Shown one piece after another: positions 32,520-42,594 of a stretch of DNA of 64,000 bases. Below the pieces are notes generated by a model. It saw nothing but the letters and a program-made list of their open reading frames with translations, was not told where the DNA came from and did no database searches. The translations under genes were made by a program, and so were the position numbers. The stretch's first letter is position 1. Every line of letters starts with the position of its first letter. This DNA is from Haloferula luteola (GTDB lineage Bacteria > Verrucomicrobiota > Verrucomicrobiia > Verrucomicrobiales > Akkermansiaceae), in the NCBI RefSeq assembly GCF_014201715.1, contig NZ_JACHFD010000014.1, positions 48,109 through 112,108 on the forward strand, given 5' to 3'.

Positions 32520-33167
32520 ATGCAAAGACTGCGGGTTTGGCGGGACGAGGTGCTGCGGAGTGGGCCAGAGAACATGGCCGTGGATCAATGGCTCCTTGAG
32601 ACCTCGGAGATTCCGATCGTCAGGATCTATGGATGGCAGGGGGAGTGGGCGAGTTGCGGTTATTTTGTTCCAGCAGCCGAGATGCGGGCGACCTACGGGA
32701 ACGTTCCTTGGGTGAGACGTTGGACAGGGGGCGGGATGGTCGATCACCGTGAGGATTGGACGTATACCTTGGCAATTCCGCGGGGAGAGGCCTTAGCGGA
32801 GGAGAAGGGAGGGGCGAGTTATGGAGCGATTCACCAGGCGCTGGCGGACGCCCTGTCGGAGCAGGGTGCCGGACTCGCGGCGGATCGGCCGCCCGTGAAA
32901 GGCGGGACCTGTTTTGAGATTCCGGCCGAACACGATGTCTTGGATGCACGGGGCAAAAAAATCGCCGGGGCAGGACAAAGAAGGAGTGCGCGAGGCCTAT
33001 TGCATCAAGGTTCCGTGGCACCGGTTCCAGGGGAAGTGCAGGTGGAGCGTTTTCTGGCGCGCTTGGCGGAATCCATCGAGGAGGTGCGATGGGAGCCACC
33101 GGCTGACCGGCTCCGGCAGTCGGTCCGCGAGCGGTACGGAACGGAAGCCTGGAATTTTCGCCGCTGA
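32520..33167 (+). CDS. lipoate--protein ligase / octanoyltransferase family
   Basis: 215 residues of the BPL/LplA/LipB fold. [22 protein letters not shown] (66-87) is the ligand-binding motif. The catalytic Lys lies in [21 protein letters not shown]. Such proteins attach lipoyl or octanoyl groups to the E2 and H proteins. LplA, LipM and LipL cannot be separated by motif alone. It is divergent from the CbiX gene and 73 bp upstream of the ATP-grasp gene. Confidence 0.83.
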   Translation: MQRLRVWRDEVLRSGPENMAVDQWLLETSEIPIVRIYGWQGEWASCGYFVPAAEMRATYGNVPWVRRWTGGGMVDHREDWTYTLAIPRGEALAEEKGGASYGAIHQALADALSEQGAGLAADRPPVKGGTCFEIPAEHDVLDARGKKIAGAGQRRSARGLLHQGSVAPVPGEVQVERFLARLAESIEEVRWEPPADRLRQSVRERYGTEAWNFRR

Positions 33168-33240
33168 GTGTCATCATTCCATGCTTTCTAGACACTTGGC
33201 CCATGCCATGCTCAAAAGGTTGGAAGTCCACGCAAGGCTC

Positions 33241-34671
33241 ATGTTTCAAGGATACGAACCCGGAAAATTCTATGATGAAATGTTCTCGTCCGCCGGAGAG
33301 GTGCGGACGAGTTGTTCGGACGTCCTCGAGAAATTCGAGAAGATGACCGATGACGAGTTCGAGCGCCGTCGAGCGGCGTGCGACGAGCATTTCCTTCGCC
33401 AAGGTGTCACCTTCACCGTCTATCACGACGATCGCGGAACGGAGCGGATCTTTCCCTTCGACCCGGTGCCGCGGATCATTCCTGCGGATGAGTGGGAGAA
33501 TTTGGAAGCGGGCCTGACGCAGCGGATCATCGCGCTGAATCTTTTTCTCCACGATATCTACCACGACCAGCAGATCGTCAAAGATGGCGTGGTGCCGCAA
33601 TACCACATTGATGGAGCCAAGCACTATCGCCCGGAGTTTCGTGGCATGGATGTGCCGGGAGACATCTACATCCACATTTGCGGCTCGGACCTGATTCGCG
33701 GTGATGACGGCCAATTCTATGTGCTGGAAGACAACGGTCGTTGCCCTTCTGGAGCATCGTATTTGTTGGAGAATCGCAATGCGCTGAAGCGGGCATTTCC
33801 GGAGATTTTCTCGGGCTCAAGAGTGCGCCCGGTCGATACCTATCCCACGGAATTGCGGAAGATGCTCCACCACGTTTCTCCTCACCGCGAGGGGGATCCT
33901 GTGTGCGTGTTGCTCACGCCTGGATGCTACAACAGCGCGTATTTTGAGCATTGCTATCTGGCGAGGGAGATGGGGATCGAGATCGTCGAGGGGCGCGACT
34001 TGGTGGTGGTGGATGATTTTGTCTACATGCGCACCACCAAAGGCTTGGTGCGGGTGGATGTCATCTATCGCCGGATTGATGATGATTTCATCGACCCCAC
34101 CGTTTTCCGAAAGGACTCGGTTTTGGGGGTGCCGGGACTGATGCGAGCTTACCGGGCAGGAAATGTGGCGTTGGCCAATGCCGTCGGAACCGGCGTGGCG
34201 GACGACAAGGTGATCTACCGGTTTGTTCCGGACATGATTCGCTATTATTTGAGCCAGGAGCCGATTTTACCGAACGTCCCCACCTATCTGGCGTCCGAGG
34301 ATGAAGATCGCAAGTTCATGCTGGACCACTTGCCCGAGTTGGTCGTGAAGGCGGCCAATGAATCGGGTGGATACGGGATGTTGATGGGGCCGACCGCGAC
34401 CAAGGCGGAGCTGGAAGAGTTTCGCAAACGCATCGAGGCGGATCCCCGCAACTACATTGGACAGCCTGTGGTTTCGCTCTCGCGATGCCCGACGAGCTGC
34501 GATGGCATGATGGCGGGCCGACATGTCGACTTGCGGCCGTATATCATTTATGGAAGCGAGGTGAAGATCGTCCCAGGCGGTCTGACGCGGGTCGCGCTGC
34601 GCGAAGGCTCGCTGGTCGTTAATTCCTCGCAAGGCGGGGGAAGCAAGGATACTTGGGTTTTGAGGGATTGA
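33241..34671 (+). CDS. circularly permuted type 2 ATP-grasp protein
   Basis: 476 residues from ATG 33241; ATG at 33181 and 33208 are in frame and possible. Characteristic segments are [12 protein letters not shown] near the start, the long [16 protein letters not shown] block ([17 protein letters not shown]), [20 protein letters not shown], and [12 protein letters not shown] near the C-terminus. It is probably a peptide-amide ligase, using ATP to join amino acids to a carboxylate. It is the first gene of a conserved trio with alpha-E and transglutaminase proteins, thought to make and process a peptide tag or metabolite. Confidence 0.9.
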   Translation: MFQGYEPGKFYDEMFSSAGEVRTSCSDVLEKFEKMTDDEFERRRAACDEHFLRQGVTFTVYHDDRGTERIFPFDPVPRIIPADEWENLEAGLTQRIIALNLFLHDIYHDQQIVKDGVVPQYHIDGAKHYRPEFRGMDVPGDIYIHICGSDLIRGDDGQFYVLEDNGRCPSGASYLLENRNALKRAFPEIFSGSRVRPVDTYPTELRKMLHHVSPHREGDPVCVLLTPGCYNSAYFEHCYLAREMGIEIVEGRDLVVVDDFVYMRTTKGLVRVDVIYRRIDDDFIDPTVFRKDSVLGVPGLMRAYRAGNVALANAVGTGVADDKVIYRFVPDMIRYYLSQEPILPNVPTYLASEDEDRKFMLDHLPELVVKAANESGGYGMLMGPTATKAELEEFRKRIEADPRNYIGQPVVSLSRCPTSCDGMMAGRHVDLRPYIIYGSEVKIVPGGLTRVALREGSLVVNSSQGGGSKDTWVLRD

Positions 34672-34674
34672 GTC

Positions 34675-35688
34675 ATGTTATCACGAGTTGCCAACAGCCT
34701 TTACTGGATGGTCCGCTACATCGAGCGGGCCGACAACCTCGCCCGTCTGATTGAAGTCAACGAACGGGTGCTGCTCGATTTCGGAAGCGACGGCCGGGAG
34801 GAGACTTTCTGGCGTCCCATCATCGCGAGCACGGGAGATGAGGAGCTCTATTTCGAACTCAATCCGGAAGGATTGGGATCGGTGGTGCATTTCCTGACAA
34901 GTGACCGTCGCAATCCGAATAGCATCGCCTCGTGCATCGCCCAAGGGCGGGAAAATGCCCGAATGGTTCGGGATCAGCTTTCGGAGTCCTTGTGGGAAGA
35001 GATCAATTCGCTCTACCTTTTCGTGAATTCCGACGCTTCGCAGCGCATGCTCCAGTCGAATCGTGCGGACTATTTCAGCGCACTGCGTCGGGGGACTTTT
35101 TGTTTCCACGGGATCGCTTCGGGGACGACGCTGCGTGGAGAAGCCTGGGCGTTCATGGAGTTGGGGCGGTATTTGGAACGGGCGGACAAGACGACCCGGT
35201 TTCTTGACGTCGCTCATTTCCTGCCACCGGAGTATGCGGATTCAAGTGACCACTGGATTTCGATTCTGAAGTCGTGTGGTGCTCTCGACGCCTATCGGTC
35301 CTTGAAACCTGGACCTGTGGACCGTTCCGGAGTCGCGGAGTTTTTGCTTTTTGAGAAGAGCTTCCCCAGATCGGTGGCCTACTGCTTCGACCGCATTGAT
35401 GAGTGCTTGCACCGGATTTCCGGGACCCCGCGCGGGGGCTACGAGAACAGTGCCGAGCGCTTGGCAGGCAAGCTGGTTTCCGAGCTGTCCTATGGAACTC
35501 TCGAGGAGGTGATGGAGAAGGGTCTGCATGCCTATCTCGATCAGCTTCAATCGGGCATCAACGATGTCGGTGGAGAAGTTTTCGATACCTACGTGCTGCT
35601 CCCGGATCAGCTGGAAACCACTCCGGCTGTGGAGGTGACAACCGTTTCGGCGGTGGCGGCTTGGCAGATGGAGCAGGAGCAACAATGA
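34675..35688 (+). CDS. alpha-E domain protein (DUF403)
   Basis: 337 residues, all helical. MLSRVANSLYWMVRYIERADNLARLIEVN at the start and the later WAFMELGRYLERADKTTRFLDV are the two copies of the alpha-E motif. It begins 3 bp after the ATP-grasp stop and overlaps the transglutaminase start by 4 bp. The family has no known catalytic activity and is taken as a partner of the ATP-grasp enzyme. Confidence 0.94.
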   Translation: MLSRVANSLYWMVRYIERADNLARLIEVNERVLLDFGSDGREETFWRPIIASTGDEELYFELNPEGLGSVVHFLTSDRRNPNSIASCIAQGRENARMVRDQLSESLWEEINSLYLFVNSDASQRMLQSNRADYFSALRRGTFCFHGIASGTTLRGEAWAFMELGRYLERADKTTRFLDVAHFLPPEYADSSDHWISILKSCGALDAYRSLKPGPVDRSGVAEFLLFEKSFPRSVAYCFDRIDECLHRISGTPRGGYENSAERLAGKLVSELSYGTLEEVMEKGLHAYLDQLQSGINDVGGEVFDTYVLLPDQLETTPAVEVTTVSAVAAWQMEQEQQ

Positions 35689-36590
35689 TCGCCGCCGTGC
35701 AGGAACAGGAGGCTGGAAACAGAGGGCGGCAGAGTGCGCCGGTCGGGCCGAAATACAACGTGCTCCACCGGACGACATTCCAGTATGGGGCACCCGTGCA
35801 GGACAGCATCAATTCCCTGCATTTGGAGCCGAGAACCTTTCCGTTTCAAAAGACTTTGATGTCGACGGTTCGGGTGCTGCCGGCGACCCGATTGCAGAAG
35901 TATTCTGATCTGTTCGAGAACACGACGCACTACTTCGAAATTCATCGTCCGCACGAACGGCTCGAAATTGAGAGTCGCTTTCGGATCGTCAATCTTCCCT
36001 TGGAAATCCCTGGAGAGGCGAGAGAGGCCTGCATGGATTACTATGAGGACTCCGAGGTTCGTGAGACGACTTGGGCCTATCTGCAGGACAGTCGCTATGT
36101 TTCCAAGCATCCGGAGATTTGGCGTCAGGCAATTGATCTCACGGAGGATCTTCCGAAGGTGTTTGACCGTGCCAGCCGCATCATGGAGTGGGTGCATGAT
36201 CACTTCACCTACGAGGCGGGGAGTACTCACGTCAGCACGCATTTGGAGGAAGCATTCGCCGGGCGGCGGGGGGTCTGTCAGGACTTTACCCACGTGATGA
36301 TTGGTCTTTGTCGGGCCATCGACTTGCCGGCTCGTTACGCATCCGGGTATCTCTACAATGGTCCTCGGGACAAGCTGGTTGGAGCCCAGGCCTCTCATGC
36401 CTGGCCCGAGATCTATCTACCCGAAGTGGGTTGGGTCGGATTTGATCCGACCAATAACTGCCTCGCCGACGAGCGTTTCATCAAAGTGGCGGTGGGTCGC
36501 GACTACGATGATGTGGCCCCGATCAAGGGGACCTACCACGGGACGGCGCAGTGCCGCCTTTCCGTCACCGTGGAGGTGGAGAAAATCTGA
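35685..36590 (+). CDS. transglutaminase-like cysteine peptidase
   Basis: 301 residues from ATG 35685 (ATGA overlap with the preceding stop). The N-terminal beta domain (YNVLHRTTFQYGAPVQDSINSLHLEPRTF) is followed by the catalytic triad of Cys198 (RRGVCQDFTH), His238 (ASHAWPEIYLP) and Asp254 (GFDPTNN). In the trio this protein would cleave or attach the peptide formed by the ATP-grasp enzyme. A longer frame from 35403 lies inside the alpha-E gene and is not used. Confidence 0.93.
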   Translation: MIAAVQEQEAGNRGRQSAPVGPKYNVLHRTTFQYGAPVQDSINSLHLEPRTFPFQKTLMSTVRVLPATRLQKYSDLFENTTHYFEIHRPHERLEIESRFRIVNLPLEIPGEAREACMDYYEDSEVRETTWAYLQDSRYVSKHPEIWRQAIDLTEDLPKVFDRASRIMEWVHDHFTYEAGSTHVSTHLEEAFAGRRGVCQDFTHVMIGLCRAIDLPARYASGYLYNGPRDKLVGAQASHAWPEIYLPEVGWVGFDPTNNCLADERFIKVAVGRDYDDVAPIKGTYHGTAQCRLSVTVEVEKI

Positions 36591-36603
36591 TCTTGCTGGC
36601 GGG

Positions 36604-36637
36604 AAAGGGGCGCTCCGCGAAAAGGGGCGCTTCGCAG
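36604..36637. repeat. two 17 bp direct repeats between converging genes
   Basis: AAAGGGGCGCTCCGCGA (36604-36620) is repeated with three changes at 36621-36637. The copies fill the 54 bp gap between the transglutaminase and OppF-like gene stops. GCG/CGC arms allow small hairpins, so it may serve as a bidirectional terminator without a T-run. Confidence 0.45.
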
Positions 36638-36644
36638 AAGTCCT

Positions 36645-37448
36645 TTAGTGGCTCATCTCCGCCATGCCCGGGATGGCGGCGAGCAGCCGCTGGGTGTAGG
36701 CGTCTTGGGGGTGGTTGAAGACCTGCTCGGCTTCGCCTTCCTCGACGATTCGTCCGCGATACATCACCACAATCCGATCGGCAAGGTAGCGGACCACGCC
36801 CAGGTCGTGGGAGATGAAGATCATGGTCAGTCCGAACCGTTCGCGGAGGTCTTTGAGTAGGTTCAGAATCTGGGACTGGATGGAAACATCGAGGGCAGAC
36901 ACGGGCTCATCGGCGATGATCAATTTCGGCTCAGGAGCAAGGGCTCTGGCAATGGCGATGCGTTGGCGCTGTCCGCCGGAGAACTCGTGAGGGTATTTCT
37001 TCTGGAACCGGGGTGCCAAGCCGACTGTTTCCATCAGCTCGCTGACTCGATCGGCCAGTGGCTTTCCGGTCAGCTTGGGATGGCGTTGGCGGATCGCTTC
37101 AGCCAAGGTGGCGAAGACCGTCATCCGTGGATTGAGAGAGGCATAGGGGTCTTGGAAGACCATTTGAAAATCGAGGCGACGGCGGCGGACTTCGGCAGGA
37201 GGAAGCTCGGTCAGTTCCACTCCATCCAGGCGAATCGAGCCCGCTGTGGGTGGCTGAAGCTGCATCACGGTGCGGGAAAGGGTGGACTTGCCGCAGCCAG
37301 ATTCCCCCACGAGGCCGAGAATTTCACCTTTCTCCACTTGGAGGGAGACCCCGTCGACGGCACGGATGATTTCGACCGTTGAATTGAAGAGGGAACCCTG
37401 TCGTTGGTGGAAATGGGTCTTGAGGTCCTGAATTTCGAGGTATGCCAC
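36645..37448 (-). CDS. oligopeptide/dipeptide ABC transporter ATPase (OppF/DppF-like)
   Basis: 267 residues from GTG 37448. Walker A is [16 protein letters not shown]-loop and oligopeptide signature read [16 protein letters not shown]; the ABC signature is [15 protein letters not shown]; Walker B is [16 protein letters not shown]. It would energise peptide import. No permease, binding-protein or partner ATPase gene is adjacent, so it may work with components encoded elsewhere. It lies 36 bp after the VWA operon on the same strand and may be transcribed with it. Confidence 0.92.
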   Translation of the reverse strand: MAYLEIQDLKTHFHQRQGSLFNSTVEIIRAVDGVSLQVEKGEILGLVGESGCGKSTLSRTVMQLQPPTAGSIRLDGVELTELPPAEVRRRRLDFQMVFQDPYASLNPRMTVFATLAEAIRQRHPKLTGKPLADRVSELMETVGLAPRFQKKYPHEFSGGQRQRIAIARALAPEPKLIIADEPVSALDVSIQSQILNLLKDLRERFGLTMIFISHDLGVVRYLADRIVVMYRGRIVEEGEAEQVFNHPQDAYTQRLLAAIPGMAEMSH

Positions 37449-37484
37449 GGGAAATGAGTGAGAGGTGTGCGAGGGGACGAAAGC

Positions 37485-39689
37485 TCAGATCGTGCCGTTC
37501 CATTTGCGGGCGATCCAGAATGCGGAAAGAAGCGAGATGAGGAGGGTAAGTGGCAGCCAGTGAGACCACAGAGGAATCCGATTTTCGATGGGGCGAGGTT
37601 CTGGGAGGGCCCGGACTTCATGGGTCAGCTCGCCAAGGCGCTGCGGGGGGAGCCATCTTCCCCGGGTGATTCGTGCCAGCTCTTCCAGGACCTGAGGGCG
37701 GGCAGGTTGACCGATTTTTTCGAGTTCGACGCCCTGGGCGAGCAGGCGGGTTTCGACCTGGGAATCGGGTTCTCCTGCAATGTGGGCGGAGATGTTCCAT
37801 TGGCCGGGTTGGGTGATGCGGAGTTTGCCCGAGTAGGCTCCCCACGAGGCATCACTTTTGGTCAGGGAGATGGAATGGGTTTCGCCCTCGGGAGACTCCG
37901 CATCCAAGATGACTTCGCCCTCTTCGAGGGGGGCTCCATTGGAAGCGAAGGCATTGGCGTGGAAACTCACGACATTTCCCGGCTCTGGTCGCTCGGGAGA
38001 ATAGTAGAGTCGGATCCGCTGACCCTGAGCCATGTTCCGTTGATAGGACATCCAACGGGCGACCTGTCCCCAGAAACGATAGTGGTATTTGTCTTCCACA
38101 CCACGTCGCCAGCGCCAGGCGGAGTCGATGCCCATGTAAAGGACTTTGCCTGAACCTGCCGTGGCGGTGACGATGATGGGGGTCGGACCATATTGGGTCC
38201 GGCGGTTCGAGTGGACGGCGAGCACCTGGGCACCACCCTTGGCCCGACTGACTGCCGAGTGCCAGGTGAAGCCCGGCAACGATGCCCATACCTCCGGATT
38301 GGCTTCTTCGGTGTCGGCCAACAAGGTGAGCAACGAGCTGCGACCTTCTCCGGTCAGTTCGAGAGGCGACGGGGTGGGGTCGACGATGCCTTGAGGTTGT
38401 TCGGCATCGGGAATCACCGGCATCAAATCGCCAAGGGGGGTGTCGAGGAGGCTTGCCTGATTGCCTTGTTCGCCAGGCAGGAAGACGATGCCGCTGGCTT
38501 GATTTTCCACCAACCCGGCGATCATGGTGCATTGCTCGGTGGTGAGTTGGCCGTCTTTGACGCCGACATCGCCCATCATGATCACATCGTAGGTGGCGAG
38601 TTCTTCCGGTTTGGAAGGGAAGGCGGAGAGATAGTCGGGACCTTGTCCAAGGCCCAGGTCGGGATGAAAGAGCAGGCAGGAAAGTTCGACTCCCGGATCG
38701 CGTGAGAGGGCATTGCGTAGGTAGCGATATTCCCAGCGCGGAAGGGAGTCGATCACCAGCACCTTGATGGACTCCGGGCGTCCGGTGAGGTTGAACTCGC
38801 GACGATTGTTGGAGCGAACTCGTTCGCCATCGGCAAATGGAACCTCCAGCGTCAGGGTGCTGGAGCCTTCCGCTTGGATGCGCCACAGGATGGACTCGTA
38901 GTTTTCGACGCCTGGAAGGAGGACGACTTCCTTGGTGCGGGACCGGCCGGTGCCATCGGTGAGGCGCAGGGTGGTACGGACTTCACGGTCCAGAGAGGAG
39001 CGGATGGTGAACGGAATTTGGACGTTCTCACCGACGATGCCGTAGGTGGGAGCGTTGACGGCAATGAGGTCGAGGTCGGGAAGTCGTTGTTCGGTGCCGA
39101 TGGGAACGGCGAACAACGGAATGCCTCGCTGGAGCATCTTCTGGGCCGCGACGACTGGGGGTTGACCCAGGTTGTCATCGCCATCCGACAGGAGGAGGAC
39201 GGCGCGAACATGATTCTCCGCTTCTAAAAGATCGATGAGGGGTGTGGTCAGGTCGGTGCCGGAAAGGGGCTCGTCGGGAACCGCGGCACAGATCTCTTGC
39301 TGGATCACCTCATTCGCTCCCCCTGCCGAGAGTTGCTCCAAGAATTCGGGAGTGAGCAGTTGCTGAACGCGCTCGCGACGGGAAACCACTTCGCCCTCAG
39401 GGGTTTCGGCATCGGCGGTGGACATGGAGCCGGAGACATCGGTGAGCACCATGATGCGTGGGCGTGTCTCCGGGTGGAGCACGGTTCGCCACTCTGGTTT
39501 CCATAGAAACAGGACTCCCACGAGCGTGGCGAGGAGGCGGAGAGTCTCCACCCCTGCGGTCCGGCGGGGATGGACACTGCGTTTCACCATCACCGCAGAG
39601 AGCCCGCCCATGAGCGCCATCACCACCAGGCCGGTCACGAAGAGGGTCGGGGTGGGGCTGAAATGCAGGGACTGGATCGAGAAGTTCAA
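37485..39689 (-). CDS. VWA domain membrane protein
   Basis: 734 residues from a TTG start that gives two N-terminal membrane helices (about 14-34 and 48-65). The MIDAS motif is DVSGSMS (Asp84, Ser86, Ser88), with LLLSDGDDNLG further on. The long middle part contains a glutamine-amidotransferase-like fold (YDVIMMGDVGVKD, then GIVFLPGEQGN). A last membrane helix (HWLPLTLLISLLSAFWIARKW) ends in the cytoplasm. It is the last gene of a MoxR/DUF58/BatA-like operon, presumed to be a chaperone-like complex at the membrane. Confidence 0.85.
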   Translation of the reverse strand: MNFSIQSLHFSPTPTLFVTGLVVMALMGGLSAVMVKRSVHPRRTAGVETLRLLATLVGVLFLWKPEWRTVLHPETRPRIMVLTDVSGSMSTADAETPEGEVVSRRERVQQLLTPEFLEQLSAGGANEVIQQEICAAVPDEPLSGTDLTTPLIDLLEAENHVRAVLLLSDGDDNLGQPPVVAAQKMLQRGIPLFAVPIGTEQRLPDLDLIAVNAPTYGIVGENVQIPFTIRSSLDREVRTTLRLTDGTGRSRTKEVVLLPGVENYESILWRIQAEGSSTLTLEVPFADGERVRSNNRREFNLTGRPESIKVLVIDSLPRWEYRYLRNALSRDPGVELSCLLFHPDLGLGQGPDYLSAFPSKPEELATYDVIMMGDVGVKDGQLTTEQCTMIAGLVENQASGIVFLPGEQGNQASLLDTPLGDLMPVIPDAEQPQGIVDPTPSPLELTGEGRSSLLTLLADTEEANPEVWASLPGFTWHSAVSRAKGGAQVLAVHSNRRTQYGPTPIIVTATAGSGKVLYMGIDSAWRWRRGVEDKYHYRFWGQVARWMSYQRNMAQGQRIRLYYSPERPEPGNVVSFHANAFASNGAPLEEGEVILDAESPEGETHSISLTKSDASWGAYSGKLRITQPGQWNISAHIAGEPDSQVETRLLAQGVELEKIGQPARPQVLEELARITRGRWLPPQRLGELTHEVRALPEPRPIENRIPLWSHWLPLTLLISLLSAFWIARKWNGTI

Positions 39690-39699
39690 GAGGTGGGGG

Positions 39700-41667
39700 T
39701 CAGGCGCGGGTCAGGGGTCGAGGCGTGGCCAAGGTCGCTGGTGTGCGTTTCGGCAAGCATAGGAGGGCCTCAGAGAGCAACAGCAGAAGCATCGCAACCA
39801 GGAGAGCCTGCCAAATGGGGCGACCCAAAGCATCGCTCGCGGAGGTGCGATTGTCCTCAAACAACGAGTGATCGGTGCCATCGAGAAGCAGGTCGAGGCC
39901 GGCGGGATCCAGAGCGCCGACGAGGTCTTCTTCCGTGGGGCGATTCACGGCGAGGGGGCCGTCTTCGGAGCGATAGACGCCAGCGAGAAAGCGCGGTTCA
40001 GCGGTATCTCGGTGGGGGTAGTCATCGATCCGCGATGCAGAGGGCGAAAGCAGAGACGTACCCACTTCGGTGAGGCGGCCGGTTTCAAAGCGCTTGGACC
40101 CGGCGACGACGGCGCGCTGGCAAAGGGGCAGCAGGACATCGGCGTCACCGAGATTGGACCATTGATAATCGGGAAGTGTGGCGACCATCCACAAGGTGCC
40201 GGCACCGACAATCTTCCGGGCGAGAAAGGTTTCGCCATCGTCCCAGCGGGCGAGGACGCTCGCATCCCCCGTGGGAGTGCGACGGAGAATCGCACGGAGC
40301 CGATCGGCCGGCACAGGGCTTCCGTCGAGGCTATCGCGGAGTAGCCCATCGCCGCGCTCCCATTGGGAGAGGATCCAATACTGCTCCGGCGGCGACGTTT
40401 CGGTCGGGTTCCAGGAGAGATCGAGAAAAGAGGAAGAATCGTCCCCGGGGGGCGCGAAAAACACGACCTGTCCGCCTCGTTCGAGGAATTGTTGGACGTC
40501 GCGAGCCGTTTCCCCCTGGGGGAGCGGGGCGGCCCAAAACAGAGTGGAGAGGTCACTCAGCTCGGGAAGCTGATCCGCGGACGAGACGGCGGCGGATTGG
40601 CCGGCAAATCCATCGGGAGCAGAGGCCAGGCCCAGATAGGTGGCGGCTTCTCCAGTGGTGGCGACGACCAACGACTTCACGGGGCGTGCCGGTCCGTAGG
40701 CGAAGTAACTGACGTTGTCGCGCGGATTGCCATCGCCCGGCAGGCTGATCCAGCCAAAGCCGTTCTCGCGTTCCGGAGGAAGGGGAACGGTTTTCTCGAG
40801 TTGCAGACGCTGCCCGCTGATGGCGATGGAGTCGGTCAGGGTGGCTCCATCGAGCTGGATGCTCAGGGGCAAGGTGAGGGGCTGGGTGGCCTCGTCGGTG
40901 CGGACGACCTCCAGCCCCAACACCAGGGTATCTCCGGCTCGTCGAGCGGACAGAGTGCGGATGGCCTGATTGGCCGAGTCCTTGCCGGCGACGGAAAGGA
41001 TACGGATGCGCGGAGGCTGGGGGAGGGTGGTGAGGGCGGCGCGGGTGGTCTCCCAGAGGGCATCTTCGGGGTGCCAGTTGGCGGCTTGAAGGTCCGTGAC
41101 GACCCAGATTTCGGCTTTCCCAGAGGCGTGGAGGAGGTAGTCGGCGGCCTGGCCGAGGAGCTTGGCAAAATCGGCGCGAGTGTCCGTGGCGGCTGTGGAG
41201 GTCAGTTCATCCAGAACTTGGGGAGAGGGGACTTCTTGAGCTTGCCCACTGGCGCTGTCGATCATCACGACGCGACTGCCGGAGAAGTCTTTGAGGGCTC
41301 CCTTGAGGCGCATCAGGGCGATTTCCCGTCGGCTGTGTCCAAAGTTGGCCGGGGAAGACTCCATCGAGGCTGAGCGATCGAGAACGACGACGATCAGGTC
41401 TGGCTTTCCCGCCCCGAGGCCAAAGAATCCACCCACCACCGGCTGGGCTGCGGCGAAGGCGAGCGCGGCGAGTGCCAGGGCCCGACAGGTCAGGATCAGC
41501 AGATGGCGCAGGCGCTTTTTGCCGCGGCTTTCCCGCGATGCCTTGAGCAGAAACTGCATTGCCGCCCATTTCACGGTGCGATGGCGCCGCCGGTTGAGCA
41601 GGTGGACGATGATCGGGATGGCTGCGGCCAGCAGCACCCAAAGCATCGTTGGAGAGAGGAAGAACAA
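39700..41667 (-). CDS. BatA-like protein with VWA domain
   Basis: 655 residues. The TTG start gives FLSPTMLWVLLAAAIPIIVHLLNRRR, the aerotolerance-regulator (BatA) N-terminus; an ATG at 41646 would cut into it. A second helix follows near 58-78. VLDRSASMESS (Asp97) is the MIDAS motif of the VWA domain. The rest is a beta-rich periplasmic part, then a final helix (ALLVAMLLLLLSEALLCL). It lies 27 bp after the DUF58 gene and 10 bp before the second VWA gene. Confidence 0.88.
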   Translation of the reverse strand: MFFLSPTMLWVLLAAAIPIIVHLLNRRRHRTVKWAAMQFLLKASRESRGKKRLRHLLILTCRALALAALAFAAAQPVVGGFFGLGAGKPDLIVVVLDRSASMESSPANFGHSRREIALMRLKGALKDFSGSRVVMIDSASGQAQEVPSPQVLDELTSTAATDTRADFAKLLGQAADYLLHASGKAEIWVVTDLQAANWHPEDALWETTRAALTTLPQPPRIRILSVAGKDSANQAIRTLSARRAGDTLVLGLEVVRTDEATQPLTLPLSIQLDGATLTDSIAISGQRLQLEKTVPLPPERENGFGWISLPGDGNPRDNVSYFAYGPARPVKSLVVATTGEAATYLGLASAPDGFAGQSAAVSSADQLPELSDLSTLFWAAPLPQGETARDVQQFLERGGQVVFFAPPGDDSSSFLDLSWNPTETSPPEQYWILSQWERGDGLLRDSLDGSPVPADRLRAILRRTPTGDASVLARWDDGETFLARKIVGAGTLWMVATLPDYQWSNLGDADVLLPLCQRAVVAGSKRFETGRLTEVGTSLLSPSASRIDDYPHRDTAEPRFLAGVYRSEDGPLAVNRPTEEDLVGALDPAGLDLLLDGTDHSLFEDNRTSASDALGRPIWQALLVAMLLLLLSEALLCLPKRTPATLATPRPLTRA

Positions 41668-41694
41668 GGCGAGAAGGAAAAGGTTGGCGCGGGA

Positions 41695-42594
41695 CTATTT
41701 TCCCTTGGGGATGCGGTGAATCAGGAACTCCCGCAGCAACGGCTCCAAGGGGGTGTCGGTGGACACCAGTTGGTAGTCGGCCGTGGCGTCGTGGCACTTG
41801 GCCCGGACGGAAAGCATGAATTCGCTCAAGGCAGCTTGGTATTCTTCGGCAATCAACGAAGGCTCGGCGACCAATGCCGTGCCATCTTCGAGGTCGACGA
41901 AGCGGTGGGGGCGCTCGAAATCGAAGTGCAATTCCTGCGGATCCATCAGGTGAAATACCGAGATGTCATGTTTGCGGTAGCGCAGGTGCTGGAGGGCTTC
42001 GGAAAGGGCGGCGGGGTCCGTGAAGAGATCGGAGAGAATGACGACAAATGCGCGCTGGTTGATCTTTTCGGCAATCTGGTGAAGGGCACCGACGAGCCCG
42101 GTTTCACCGCCGGGTTCCAAGTCAGCCAAGGTGTCAAAGATGCGCTGAAGGTGCGCTGGGCGACGACTCGGCGGGACTTCGAGGTGGAGCTTCTCGGTGC
42201 AAATGGAGACACCTGCCGCGTCCCCCTGATTGACCAGCAAATAAGACAGGGAGGCAGCAATGCGCCGAGCGTAGGCGACTTTGGCTTCGCCCTTGCCCGC
42301 GAATAGCATCGAGCCGGAGCCATCGACGACAAAATAGGCCCGCAAGTTGGTGTCGGCCTCGAACTCCTTGATGTAGTAGCGGTCCGAGCGAGCGTAGGCC
42401 TTCCAATCGAGACGGCGAATGTCGTCACCAGGCACGTATTTTCGGTACTCGGCAAATTCCACGGAAGACCCGCGGTGCGGGGAGGCGTGGCGACCGGCGA
42501 CGTTGCCGACCATGGCGGTGCGGCTTTCGACCGGAAGCGAGCCGAGCCGGGACAGCATGTCGGCATCGAGAAACTCGTAGCGGGGTGGGCTCAC
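41695..42594 (-). CDS. DUF58 family protein
   Basis: 299 residues from GTG 42594, which overlaps the MoxR stop by 4 bp. The DUF58 signature is VEFAEYRKYVPGDDIRRLDWKAYARSDRYYIKEFEAD (in part), then VVDGSGSM as a VWA-like metal site. It is the usual partner of MoxR ATPases. The protein has no membrane helix. Confidence 0.93.
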   Translation of the reverse strand: MSPPRYEFLDADMLSRLGSLPVESRTAMVGNVAGRHASPHRGSSVEFAEYRKYVPGDDIRRLDWKAYARSDRYYIKEFEADTNLRAYFVVDGSGSMLFAGKGEAKVAYARRIAASLSYLLVNQGDAAGVSICTEKLHLEVPPSRRPAHLQRIFDTLADLEPGGETGLVGALHQIAEKINQRAFVVILSDLFTDPAALSEALQHLRYRKHDISVFHLMDPQELHFDFERPHRFVDLEDGTALVAEPSLIAEEYQAALSEFMLSVRAKCHDATADYQLVSTDTPLEPLLREFLIHRIPKGK

